DNA from: Streptosporangiales bacterium
GTDB taxonomy: Bacteria > Actinomycetota > Actinomycetes > Streptosporangiales > WHST01
Length of the DNA: 54,370 nt
Direction: 5' to 3'
NCBI GenBank assembly: GCA_009379955.1
Contig: WHST01000033.1
Location: 1 to 54,370 of the forward strand
Shown here: piece after piece, positions 17,019 to 25,040 of the stretch
Layout: each line of letters starts with the position of its first letter
Numbering within the stretch: the first letter of the stretch is position 1
Notes under the pieces: generated by a model
Database searches by the model: none
What the model was told of the DNA's origin: nothing
What the model saw: only the letters and a program-made list of their open reading frames with translations
Position numbers and translations under genes: made by a program

Positions 17019-18772
17019 GCAGGAAGCTGCCCGTCGCGAGCGGCAGGGACGTGCGCGCGTACGTCCGGTCGCTGGCGCGCCGGCATCCGCGCGCGCTCGC
17101 CGGCACCGTTGCGCTGCACGGCCTCGCCGCCGTCAGCGGACTCGCCGGTCCCTATCTCCTCGGCCGGCTGGTCCAGGGCGTCGTCGACGGCACGTCGACG
17201 ACGCGGGTCGACATGTTCGCCCTGGTGCTCGCGTCGTTCCTGCTGGTGCAGACCGTCCTCACCCGGATGGCGCGGTTCGCGTCGCTCGCGTTCGGCGAGC
17301 GGGTGATGGCCGAGCTGCGCGAGGACTTCGTGTCGAGCGCGCTGTCGCTGCCGCTCGGCACGGTGGAGAGCGCGGGCACCGGTGACCTCACCACCCGTTC
17401 GTCGCGTGACGTCGAGTCGCTCGCGCGCAGCGTCAGGTACGCCGTGCCGGAGACCGCGATCGCGATCGTCACGGTCGTGTTCACCCTCGGCGCGCTGGTA
17501 TTCGTCGGCCTGCTCGTGGCGCTGCCGTGCGTGCTCGGCGTACCGATCCTGTGGGCGAGCACGCGGTGGTACCTGCGTCGTGCGCCCGCCGGCTACCTGC
17601 GTGAGGACGCCGCGTACGCAGAGATCAACGCGAGCCTCGCCGAGACGGTCGAGGGTGCGCGCACCGTCGAGGCACTGCGGCTGCGGCAGCGGCGCATCGA
17701 CCGCACCGACGACGACATCCGTGAGTCGTACAATGCCGAGCGCTACACGCTGTTCCTGCGCACGGTGTGGTTCCCGACCGTGGAGGTCGCGTACATCCTC
17801 CCCGTCGTCGCCACGCTGGTGCTCGGCGGCGTGCTGTACGCGTACGACCTGGCCACGATCGCGCAGGTCACGACGGCCACGCTGTACGTGCAGCAGCTCG
17901 TCGACCCGGTCGACCGGCTGATCTCCTGGCTCGACGAGTTCCAGGTCGGCGCGGCCTCGCTCGCCCGGTTGCTCGGTGTGCGGGTCGTGCCCGACGACCG
18001 CGAGGAGACGGGTCGGCAGCCGGCGGGCGACCACCTGGTGGCCACGGACGTGCGGTTCTCGTACACGCCGGGACGCGAGGTGCTGCACGGCATCGACCTC
18101 GACGTCCGTACCGGCGAGCGCCTCGCGGTGGTCGGGCCGAGCGGCGCGGGCAAGTCCACCCTCGGACGCCTGCTCGCCGGCATCCACCCGCCGGGCGACG
18201 GCGCGGTGACCATGGGTGGCGTCGGGCTCACCGAGCTGCCGCTCGACGACCTGCGCAGGCGCGTGGCCCTGGTGACCCAGGAGCACCACGTGTTCGTCGG
18301 GTCGGTACGCGACAACCTCGTGATGGCGATCCCCGACGCGTCCGACGCGTCCGACGCCGCCGTCCGCCGGGCACTCGACGCGGTCGACGCGATGGACTGG
18401 GTCGACGCGCTGCCCGACGGTCTCGACACCGCGGTCGGCTCCGGCGGGCGCGTCCTCACCCCCGCGCAGGCGCAGCAGCTCGCGCTGGCGCGGCTGGTCC
18501 TCGCCGACCCGCACACGTTGGTGCTCGACGAGGCCACGTCGCTCATCGACCCGCGGGCGGCGCGGCACCTGGAGCGCTCGCTCGGCGCGGTGCTCGACGG
18601 CCGCACGGTCGTCGCGATCGCCCACCGGCTGCAGACCGCCCACGACGCCGACCGCGTCGCGGTCGTCGAGGACGGCCGGCTGTCCGAGCTGGGCAGCCAC
18701 GACGAGCTCGTCGCCGCCGGCGGCCCGTACGCCGCGCTCTGGCGCTCCTGGCACGGCGACGACACGTCGTAG
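17015..18772 (+). CDS. ABC exporter half-transporter with intact Walker motifs but degenerate signature (subunit 2)
   Basis: This is 585 residues from a GTG that overlaps the stop of subunit 1. Six membrane helices (about 20-305) precede the ATPase domain. Walker A GPSGAGKST (374-382), the Q-loop (VTQEHH), Walker B LVLDEATS (D505, E506) and the switch His (AIAHRL) are intact. The signature is LTPAQ (481-485) in place of LSGGQ. With subunit 1 it would form one complete ATP site (its Walker motifs plus the partner signature) and one dead site. The export substrate is unknown. A GACGCGTCC tandem repeat encodes the local ASDASDA stretch. Confidence 0.94.
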   Translation: MSRKLPVASGRDVRAYVRSLARRHPRALAGTVALHGLAAVSGLAGPYLLGRLVQGVVDGTSTTRVDMFALVLASFLLVQTVLTRMARFASLAFGERVMAELREDFVSSALSLPLGTVESAGTGDLTTRSSRDVESLARSVRYAVPETAIAIVTVVFTLGALVFVGLLVALPCVLGVPILWASTRWYLRRAPAGYLREDAAYAEINASLAETVEGARTVEALRLRQRRIDRTDDDIRESYNAERYTLFLRTVWFPTVEVAYILPVVATLVLGGVLYAYDLATIAQVTTATLYVQQLVDPVDRLISWLDEFQVGAASLARLLGVRVVPDDREETGRQPAGDHLVATDVRFSYTPGREVLHGIDLDVRTGERLAVVGPSGAGKSTLGRLLAGIHPPGDGAVTMGGVGLTELPLDDLRRRVALVTQEHHVFVGSVRDNLVMAIPDASDASDAAVRRALDAVDAMDWVDALPDGLDTAVGSGGRVLTPAQAQQLALARLVLADPHTLVLDEATSLIDPRAARHLERSLGAVLDGRTVVAIAHRLQTAHDADRVAVVEDGRLSELGSHDELVAAGGPYAALWRSWHGDDTS

Positions 18773-18795
18773 GCCAGGTGCGACAGGATGGCGGC

Positions 18796-19725
18796 ATGGA
18801 TCTTCGCATCTTCATCGAGCCGCAGCAGGGCGCCACTTACGACGACCAGCTCCGGGTCGCCAAGGCGACCGAGGAGCTCGGGTTCGACGCGTTCTTCCGG
18901 TCCGACCACTACCTGCACATGGGGGGCGTCGACCCGCTGCCCGGGCCTACCGACTCGTGGGTCACGCTCGCGGGCCTCGCCAGGGAGACCGAGCGGATCA
19001 GGCTCGGCACCCTGGTCACCTCGGCGACGTTCCGGCACCCGGGACCGCTCGCCATCGCGGTGGCGCAGGTCGACCAGATGAGCGGCGGGCGCGTCGAGCT
19101 GGGGCTCGGCGCCGGCTGGTTCGCGGCGGAGCACCAGGCGTACGCGATCCCGTTCCCCGACATCCGGGAGCGGTTCGACCGGCTGGAGGAGCAGCTCGCG
19201 ATCGTGCTGGGACTGTGGGACAACCCGACCGGTGAGACCTTCGGCTATCGCGGCACGCACCACGAGGTCAGCGGGTCACCCGGGCTGCCCAAGCCGACCC
19301 AGCGACCGCATCCGCCGGTGATCATCGGCGGGAGCGGCAGGACCCGGACACCGGCGCTCGCGGCGTCGTACGCCGACGAGTTCAACGCGAACTTCATGAC
19401 GGTCGAGCGCACGCAGCAGCAGTACGCGCGCGTGCACCAGGCGTGCGAGGCGATCGACCGCGATCCGTCGACGCTCATCTACTCGGTCGCGCTGCCGGTC
19501 TTCGCCGGCAAGGACGACGCGACGGTGACCCGCCGCCTGGAGTTCGCCGGACGCGACCGCGCCGATGCGGCTGTCACCGGGCTCGTCGGTACGGGAGCCG
19601 AGATCGTCGACCGGATCGGCGCCTACGCCGGCGCGGGCGCCTCGCGCGTCTACCTCCAGGTGCTCGACCTGGCCGACCACGACCACCTGGAGTACCTGGC
19701 CGCCGAGGTGCTCGCACAGGTCTGA
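18796..19725 (+). CDS. LLM-class F420-dependent oxidoreductase
   Basis: This is 309 residues from the ATG at 18796, with a GGATGGCGG stretch just upstream. The luciferase-like barrel shows the family landmarks FFRSDHYLH, the RLGTLVTSATFRHP strand-loop, the MSGGRVELGLGAGW motif with EHQAYAIPFP, and HPPVIIGGSG before TPALAASYADEFN. This subgroup uses coenzyme F420 rather than FMN. The FbiC gene for making F420 lies 8.5 kb away. It follows the ABC exporter by 23 bp and may be co-transcribed. The substrate is not predictable. Confidence 0.92.
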   Translation: MDLRIFIEPQQGATYDDQLRVAKATEELGFDAFFRSDHYLHMGGVDPLPGPTDSWVTLAGLARETERIRLGTLVTSATFRHPGPLAIAVAQVDQMSGGRVELGLGAGWFAAEHQAYAIPFPDIRERFDRLEEQLAIVLGLWDNPTGETFGYRGTHHEVSGSPGLPKPTQRPHPPVIIGGSGRTRTPALAASYADEFNANFMTVERTQQQYARVHQACEAIDRDPSTLIYSVALPVFAGKDDATVTRRLEFAGRDRADAAVTGLVGTGAEIVDRIGAYAGAGASRVYLQVLDLADHDHLEYLAAEVLAQV

Positions 19726-19754
19726 GCGCCGGCGGCACCCCAGCCGCATACCTG

Positions 19755-19802
19755 GTGAAGGGCACCCTCACCGGGCCAGAACACGGTGAGGGTGCCCCTC
19801 AC
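19755..19802 (+). repeat. hairpin repeat, family B, copy 1
   Basis: GTGAaGGGCACCCTCACC (19755-19772) pairs with GGTGAGGGTGCCCcTCAC (19785-19802), 17 of 18 positions, around a 12-base loop; the inner 13 bp are perfect. A related copy at 30804-30862 shares the stem core, the loop start and the ACGGGT tail. It sits between the convergent LLM and aminotransferase genes and may terminate both. Confidence 0.78.
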
Positions 19803-19836
19803 GGGTTGCTGTTGGTCGCGACCCATGAGGACGTGC

Positions 19837-21063
19837 TCAGAGGCGGCCTTCGGCGATGCCGGTCAGGGTGTCGGCGATGCGGTCGAGGGTCACCGACCAC
19901 ACGCTCTCCTCCTGGGCGAAGCAGATGCGAAACGATCCGACGCCACGGGGACCGAACTGGTAGCCGGGGTTGACGATCACGCGCGCCTGCTCCAGCAGGA
20001 TCCGTGCGACGTCCTGGTCGGAGCGGCCGAGTGCCTTCACGCTGGGGAACATGTACGACGTGCCCTGGGCGCGGTGGATCTCCACCATGTCGAGCGCGCT
20101 CAGCCGTTCGTACGCCATGTCGCGGACCGCCTGGTACTCCTCGATGCGCTGCTCGAGGAACTCGGTGTCCTCGCGGAGCCAGCGGCGCAGGATGTGCTGC
20201 GCGTAGGCGGGAGCGCGGATCGCGGTGATCGACTGGACGTCCTCGATCCGGTTCAGCACCTCGGGTGGCGCGACGACGCAGCCCACCCGGAAGCCGGACA
20301 TCTGCTCCGTCTTCGACGGGCCGAGCAGCGTGATCGTGCGCTCCCTCATGCCGGGGAGCGCGGTCAGGTGGTGGAACGGGCGGCCGTCGTAGACGAGTCG
20401 CGAGTAGAGCTGGTCGACGAGGACGACGACGTCGTGTGCGAGCGCGATCTCGCCGATCCTGCGCACCGTGGCGTCGTCGTAGACGGCGCCGGTCGGGTTG
20501 TTGGGGTGCGAGAGCACGAGCAGGCGCAGCCCGGCCCGGGCCGCCGACTCCAGGGCGTCGAGGTCGACGACGGGCCCCTGCGGGGTCAGCTCGAGCGCGA
20601 CGTGGACGACCTCGGCGCCGCAGAAGCGCAGCATCCGCTCCGTCGAGAGGTACTCGGGGTCGAGGAGTGCGACCCGGTCGCCCTCCTCGACCAGCGCGGA
20701 GACGGCGCCGAACAGTCCGGCCTGGGTGCCTGGTGTCAGCGCCAGGTCGGTGTCCGGGTCGATCGCGATGCCGAGGAAGCGCGTGATCGAGTCGGCCACG
20801 TCGGCGCGGACGATCCTGCTGCCGCGGTAGGGCGTGTAGGCCTCGGCGCCGCCCTCGGCCGCCCGGACGAAGTCGGGGACGACCCACGACGGCGGCGGGT
20901 AGCGCTTGGTGTCGGCGTACGTGAGGTTCAGCAGCTGCTGACCGTCGGCGAAGATCTCGAACGCTCGCTCGGCTTCGCCCACCGACATGCCGATCTGGTC
21001 GGCTCGTTCGGGCAGCTGCAGGCGATCGACGCGGAGCGGGCGTCGCGCGATCTCGATGGTCAT
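19837..21063 (-). CDS. PLP-dependent aminotransferase, class I/II (fold type I)
   Basis: This is 408 residues. The PLP site is complete: N189 in SHPNNPTG, D217 and Y220 in VDQLYSR, the Schiff-base lysine K251 in GPSKTEQMSGFRVG, and the phosphate-binding Arg following it. The carboxylate-binding Arg lies near FRICFAQ. The family transaminates alpha-amino acids with 2-oxoglutarate or pyruvate. It lies 12 bp downstream of the GntR regulator and is probably co-transcribed with it, next to the glutamate-cyclase operon. An amino-donor role linked to glutamate is plausible but inferred. Confidence 0.92.
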   Translation of the reverse strand: MTIEIARRPLRVDRLQLPERADQIGMSVGEAERAFEIFADGQQLLNLTYADTKRYPPPSWVVPDFVRAAEGGAEAYTPYRGSRIVRADVADSITRFLGIAIDPDTDLALTPGTQAGLFGAVSALVEEGDRVALLDPEYLSTERMLRFCGAEVVHVALELTPQGPVVDLDALESAARAGLRLLVLSHPNNPTGAVYDDATVRRIGEIALAHDVVVLVDQLYSRLVYDGRPFHHLTALPGMRERTITLLGPSKTEQMSGFRVGCVVAPPEVLNRIEDVQSITAIRAPAYAQHILRRWLREDTEFLEQRIEEYQAVRDMAYERLSALDMVEIHRAQGTSYMFPSVKALGRSDQDVARILLEQARVIVNPGYQFGPRGVGSFRICFAQEESVWSVTLDRIADTLTGIAEGRL

Positions 21064-21075
21064 CAGGCAGCCTCC

Positions 21076-21834
21076 TCAGGCGCTGTCGTCACGTGTCAGG
21101 TCGCCGTCGGTCTGTGCGGCTGCGCCGTCGGCGCCCACGGTCGCGCCCTCGTCGGCGAGCTGCAACATCACCGTCGCCCCGCGGGCGATGTGCGCGTCGG
21201 TCAGGGCGCGCACCTCCTCGGCGTCGCGGCGGCGGCAGGCGTTCAGGATGGCGTCGTGCTCGCTCAGCGAGCTCGACGCGCCGTCGCGGTACGAGGCGAA
21301 CGCGAGGATGTAGCGGTCGGACGCGTCGCGCAGTCGCTCGACCTCGGCGACGGCCCTGCTGTAGCCGGACCCCTCGTAGATCGTGCGGTGGAACGCGCGG
21401 TCGAGTGTCACGAACCGCCGCCAGTCGGCGGCGACGGTGGCCGCGGCCATGTAGCCGAGGAGGGCGTCGAGCGTCGCGAACGCCCGGTCGTCGAGCTTGT
21501 CGCCGCCCGCGGCCGCGAGCATGCCCTCCAGCGCGCGGCGCATCGCGTAGAGCTCCTCGATCGCGTTGTGCGAGAGGGGCGCGACGATCGCGGAGTGGTG
21601 CGGGCGCAGCTGGATGAGCCCGTCGCTCTCGAGCTTGAGCAGCGCCTGGCGCAGCGGCATCCGGCTCACCGCGAGCGACTCGGCGAGCTGGTCCTGGTCG
21701 AGCCGGGCTCCGGGAGCCAGCTCGCCGGTCAGGACGAGCTCGCGGAGCCGCTGGTAGGCGAACTCCGCCTTCGTCTGGAAGGCCCGCGCACCGGCGGACT
21801 CGCCTGCGGAGAAGGGGAGATCGGACGGGGTCAT
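21076..21834 (-). CDS. GntR-family regulator, FadR/FCD subfamily
   Basis: This is 252 residues from the ATG at 21834. The winged helix (about 20-85) contains LVLTGELAPGARLDQDQLAESLAVSRMPLRQALLKLESDGLI. The all-helical FCD effector domain (about 100-225) follows, with the metal or ligand residues D...H in FVTLDRAFHRTIY, and H in EHDAILNACRRRD. It diverges from the DUF1445 operon across an intergenic region that carries two inverted copies of its likely operator. I infer autoregulation and control of the operon in response to a small acid. Confidence 0.93.
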   Translation of the reverse strand: MTPSDLPFSAGESAGARAFQTKAEFAYQRLRELVLTGELAPGARLDQDQLAESLAVSRMPLRQALLKLESDGLIQLRPHHSAIVAPLSHNAIEELYAMRRALEGMLAAAGGDKLDDRAFATLDALLGYMAAATVAADWRRFVTLDRAFHRTIYEGSGYSRAVAEVERLRDASDRYILAFASYRDGASSSLSEHDAILNACRRRDAEEVRALTDAHIARGATVMLQLADEGATVGADGAAAQTDGDLTRDDSA

Positions 21835-21853
21835 GGCCGGCAGCCTACAAGAC

Positions 21854-21962
21854 TTGATCCAATATCTGAACCCGCCTATGACGGACATCGCTGCAGCATA
21901 TGGAGAGACGGCCGAACCGGCGAAGGAGAAGAGCGCTGGTCTTGAGCCAAATATTGGATCAA
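21854..21962. promoter_or_regulatory. paired inverted operator sites between divergent GntR and DUF1445 genes
   Basis: TTGATCCAATAT (21854-21865) and ATATTGGATCAA (21951-21962) are perfect 12-base inverted repeats, 85 bp apart. Each has an inner symmetry of the form TTG-ATC-CAA or ATTG-GAT-CAAT, typical of sites bound by FadR/FCD-type GntR dimers. One lies 20 bp before the GntR start and the other 38 bp before the DUF1445 start. The arrangement suits repression of both promoters, possibly by looping. The region is unusually A/T-rich for this window. Confidence 0.72.
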
Positions 21963-22000
21963 TGATATAACCGGTCGAACGTCCAGGCCGGGAGGTGCAG

Positions 22001-22804
22001 ATGACCGTCACCGCTGGCGCACGCCTCAGTCCCGAGCAGGTCAGGACGCTCGAGCCTGCGGGGCTGCGCGAGGCGTTCCGCGCCGGCCGCTGGACGGAGC
22101 CGACGGGTGGGATGGCGCCCGGGCGGCTGCAGGCCAACCTGGTGATCCTGCCCCGCGACGAGGCGCTGGAGTTCCTCATCTTCTGCCAGCGCAACCCGAA
22201 GCCGTGTCCGCTGGTCGGGGTGACGGAACCCGGTGTGCTCGAGGCGCCGGACGCACCGGGCTCGGACCTGCGCACCGACCTGCCGCGCTACCGCGTGTTC
22301 ACCGACGGCGTCGTCCGCGACGAACCGACCGACATCACGGCCTGGTGGCGCCCCGACCTCGTCGGCATGCTGCTCGGCTGCTCCGTGACCTTCGAGGACG
22401 CGCTCGTCAGTGCGGGCGTGCCGGTACGCCATCTCGAGGCGGGGCAGACCTGCCCGATGTACGTGACCTCGCGCCGGTGCGTACCCGTGGGCAGGTTCCA
22501 CGGCCCGCTCGTGGTCACCATGCGGAGCATCCCGGCCGCGCTGGTCCCGCTCGCCGTCGAGGTCACCGCCCGGCTGCCGGAGGCACACGGCGCACCCGTC
22601 CAGGTCGGTGACCCGGCGCAGCTCGGGATCGATCTCGACCGGCCCGACTTCGGCGACCCGCCGATCGTGCGTCCAGGCGACGTCCCGGTGTTCTGGGCCT
22701 GCGGGGTCACGCCGCAACTCGTCTGCGAACGGTCACGGCCCAGCCTGATGGTGACGCACTACCCGGGTTGCATGTTCATCACCGACCGACGGGCGGACAC
22801 GTGA
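22001..22804 (+). CDS. DUF1445 protein, putative hydro-lyase / D-glutamate cyclase N-terminal-type domain
   Basis: This is 267 residues from the ATG at 22001, five bases after GGAGG; a GTG six bases earlier is less well placed. The DUF1445 signature blocks are all present: CPLVGVTEPG, the GCSVTFEDAL motif, CPMYVTSRRCVPVGRF with PLVVTMRSI, FWACGVTPQ, and the C-terminal HYPGCMFITD. The bacterial family is annotated as putative hydro-lyase. In vertebrates the same domain is the N-terminal part of mitochondrial D-glutamate cyclase (DGLUCY), fused to a DUF4392-type domain. Here the next gene is exactly that second domain, overlapping by GTGA. Confidence 0.92.
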   Translation: MTVTAGARLSPEQVRTLEPAGLREAFRAGRWTEPTGGMAPGRLQANLVILPRDEALEFLIFCQRNPKPCPLVGVTEPGVLEAPDAPGSDLRTDLPRYRVFTDGVVRDEPTDITAWWRPDLVGMLLGCSVTFEDALVSAGVPVRHLEAGQTCPMYVTSRRCVPVGRFHGPLVVTMRSIPAALVPLAVEVTARLPEAHGAPVQVGDPAQLGIDLDRPDFGDPPIVRPGDVPVFWACGVTPQLVCERSRPSLMVTHYPGCMFITDRRADT

Positions 22805-23799
22805 GCACGACCATCACCCATTTCGCCGGTCAGCCGGTCGGCGACGCCACGTTCGAGAACCTCGACCACCTGCTCCAGCTCGAGATGCGACCGTACGGCC
22901 TCACCCAGGGCGTCATCCCCCACCTCTACCGACTCGCCCGCCCCAGCGGAGCCGCCGCCCTGTCCAGGCAGGCGGCGGCCGAGATCCTGTACCGCCCCGG
23001 GGTGCGTGTCGCGATCTTCACCGGGCTGTTCATCCCCGACTACATGCCGCACGGTGAGACCGACGGGCCGCTCGGAGCCGTGGTGCTCGCCCGCGCGCTG
23101 AACCGCCTCGGCTACACCACGACCATCGTCACCGAGCCGGAGATCACCGGGGTCGTGCGCGGAGTCGCGCAGGTGATCGGTGAGGACGACATCGACGTGC
23201 TCGACTCGTCGAGTCACGAGACCGAGGAGGAAGCGCTCGCGTTCGCGAGCGGAGTCTCCCTCGGGATCGCGATCGAGAAGCTCGGCGTGAACAGCAGGGG
23301 CGTACGCCATACGGTCGGCGGCAACGCCGTCGTCACCGGCGACCCGTGGGCCGAGACCTGCATCGAGGCGATCCGCCGGCAGGGCGGCTACACCGTCGGC
23401 ATCGGCGACAACGGCAACGAGATCGGCTTCGGCGGCATCGCTCCGCTGATCCGGTCGCTCGTCCCTCGTGGCGAGACGTGCCGGTGCGGGTGTGGTGACG
23501 GCATCGTCACGGCGCAGGGCACGGACCTCGTCGTCCCGTGTGCCGTGTCCAACTACGGCGGTTACGCGATCACCGCCGCTCTCGCCTGCCTCGCCGAGCG
23601 GCCCGACCTGCTCGTCACCGGGGACGAGGTCGAGCGCATGCTGCGCCGCGCCCTCGACCTCGGCTGCGTCAACGGAGGACTCGAGGAGGACGGCTTCGTC
23701 GGCGACGACGGCGTACCTCTCGACGCCGCGATCGCATACGTGACCCTGATCGCGACGGTCGCCAGGCAGTACTTCGTCCGCGTCGGCGACCACCACTGA
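22801..23799 (+). CDS. DUF4392 protein, D-glutamate cyclase-type C-terminal domain
   Basis: This is 332 residues from the GTG at 22801, overlapping the DUF1445 stop. The DUF4392 landmarks are visible: IFTGLFIPDYMPHGETDGPLG-type nucleotide-fold start, the TVGIGDNGNEIGFGGI motif, a CRCGCGDG metal-like cluster of three Cys, and CAVSNYGGYAITAALAC. In human DGLUCY this domain is fused to DUF1445, and the protein turns D-glutamate into 5-oxo-D-proline. I infer the pair acts on D-glutamate or a close analogue. No 5-oxoprolinase gene is in the window to take the product further. Confidence 0.88.
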   Translation: MSTTITHFAGQPVGDATFENLDHLLQLEMRPYGLTQGVIPHLYRLARPSGAAALSRQAAAEILYRPGVRVAIFTGLFIPDYMPHGETDGPLGAVVLARALNRLGYTTTIVTEPEITGVVRGVAQVIGEDDIDVLDSSSHETEEEALAFASGVSLGIAIEKLGVNSRGVRHTVGGNAVVTGDPWAETCIEAIRRQGGYTVGIGDNGNEIGFGGIAPLIRSLVPRGETCRCGCGDGIVTAQGTDLVVPCAVSNYGGYAITAALACLAERPDLLVTGDEVERMLRRALDLGCVNGGLEEDGFVGDDGVPLDAAIAYVTLIATVARQYFVRVGDHH

Positions 23800-23830
23800 C
23801 GCGATGCCCAACCGACGGAAGGCAGTGCCG

Positions 23831-24997
23831 GTGAACACCACACGCTCCCGAGTCGATGCCCTGCGCGACTTCGTCGCCGACCGTCGAGAGGAGATGGTCG
23901 ACCTCCTCCGCACCCTCGTCGACATCGAGAGTCCGACCGACCATCCCAAGGGGACGACCGAGGTCGCCACCCTGCTGGGCGAGCGGCTGGCGGACCTGTC
24001 CTTCGACGTCCGCCGGCTGCCCTCGGAACGGTACGGCGAGCATCTCGTCGCGGACGGCGGCGACGCCGACGGGAGCCGGCTGTTCGCCGTCGGACACGTT
24101 GACACCGTGTTCCCACTCGGCACCGGTTGGGGCTTCAGCATCGACGGTCCCCGTGCGTACGGGCCTGGTGTCATCGACATGAAGTCGGGCGACGTCGCGC
24201 TCGTCTACGCCCTGCGGGCGTTGCACGAGACCGGTGGGATCCCGTTGCCGGTGCGGATGTTCTACAACACCGACGAGGAGCCCGGGTCGCCCGAGTCACG
24301 GAACCTGATACCCGGCCTGCTCGAGGGATGCGACCAGGCGTTCGTGCTCGAGCCGTCGGAGCCGGACGGCACCGCCGTCGTGCGACGCAAGGGCGTCGCC
24401 ATCTTCGACGTCGCCGTCACCGGCAGGGCCGCGCACGCCGGCCAGGAACCGGAGCGCGGCATCTCCGCGAACCGCGAGCTCTGCGCCCTGGTGCTCGAGG
24501 CCGAGGCGCTGGCGTCGAAGGAGACCGGCACGACCGTCAACGCCGGGATCATCGCGGGCGGCACGGCGGCGTACGTCATCCCGGAGCACGCCTCCTGCAA
24601 GCTCGACGTCAGGGTTCCCGACGTGTCCGAGCAGCGACGCATCGAGCAGAGGCTCGCCGAGATCTGTGCGGTCCGCCGGGAGCCCGGCACGGACATCAGG
24701 CTCACCGGCGGATTCCACCGTCCGCCGATGGCGCCTCGGGACGGCACCCAACGACTCCTCGACGCCTACCAACGTGCGGGAGAGGTCGCCGGGCAGGCCA
24801 TCACGTTCGACCTGTCGGGTGCGGCGTCCGACGGCAACACCATCGCCGGCTGCGGGGTGCCGGTGATCGACGGACTGGGTGGCATCGGGGGCCGGGCTCA
24901 CTCGTCCGAGGAGTACCTGGAGTTGGAGAGCCTCTTCGACCGCACGCTCCTCCTCGCCCATGCGATCGAGCAGCTCGCGCTCGTGCCACGTACGTGA
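23831..24997 (+). CDS. M20 family metallopeptidase (glutamate carboxypeptidase-like)
   Basis: This is 388 residues from the GTG at 23831, which has GGAAGG eight bases upstream. An ATG at 23804 would add nine residues but has no ribosome binding site. Di-zinc ligands and catalytic residues are in place: H89 and D91 (VGHVDTVFP), the bridging D116 (GPGVIDMKSG), the general base E149 with E150 (NTDEEPGS), and the late His in GGRAHSSEEY. The insert domain for dimerisation lies at about 190-300. Family members hydrolyse N-acyl or peptide bonds to C-terminal amino acids, often glutamate. In this operon it could release glutamate for the cyclase pair. Confidence 0.92.
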   Translation: MNTTRSRVDALRDFVADRREEMVDLLRTLVDIESPTDHPKGTTEVATLLGERLADLSFDVRRLPSERYGEHLVADGGDADGSRLFAVGHVDTVFPLGTGWGFSIDGPRAYGPGVIDMKSGDVALVYALRALHETGGIPLPVRMFYNTDEEPGSPESRNLIPGLLEGCDQAFVLEPSEPDGTAVVRRKGVAIFDVAVTGRAAHAGQEPERGISANRELCALVLEAEALASKETGTTVNAGIIAGGTAAYVIPEHASCKLDVRVPDVSEQRRIEQRLAEICAVRREPGTDIRLTGGFHRPPMAPRDGTQRLLDAYQRAGEVAGQAITFDLSGAASDGNTIAGCGVPVIDGLGGIGGRAHSSEEYLELESLFDRTLLLAHAIEQLALVPRT

Positions 24998-25040
24998 CCA
25001 CCGCCTGACCGTTCAACGGGGGCAGAGAGGGTGCGACGCC

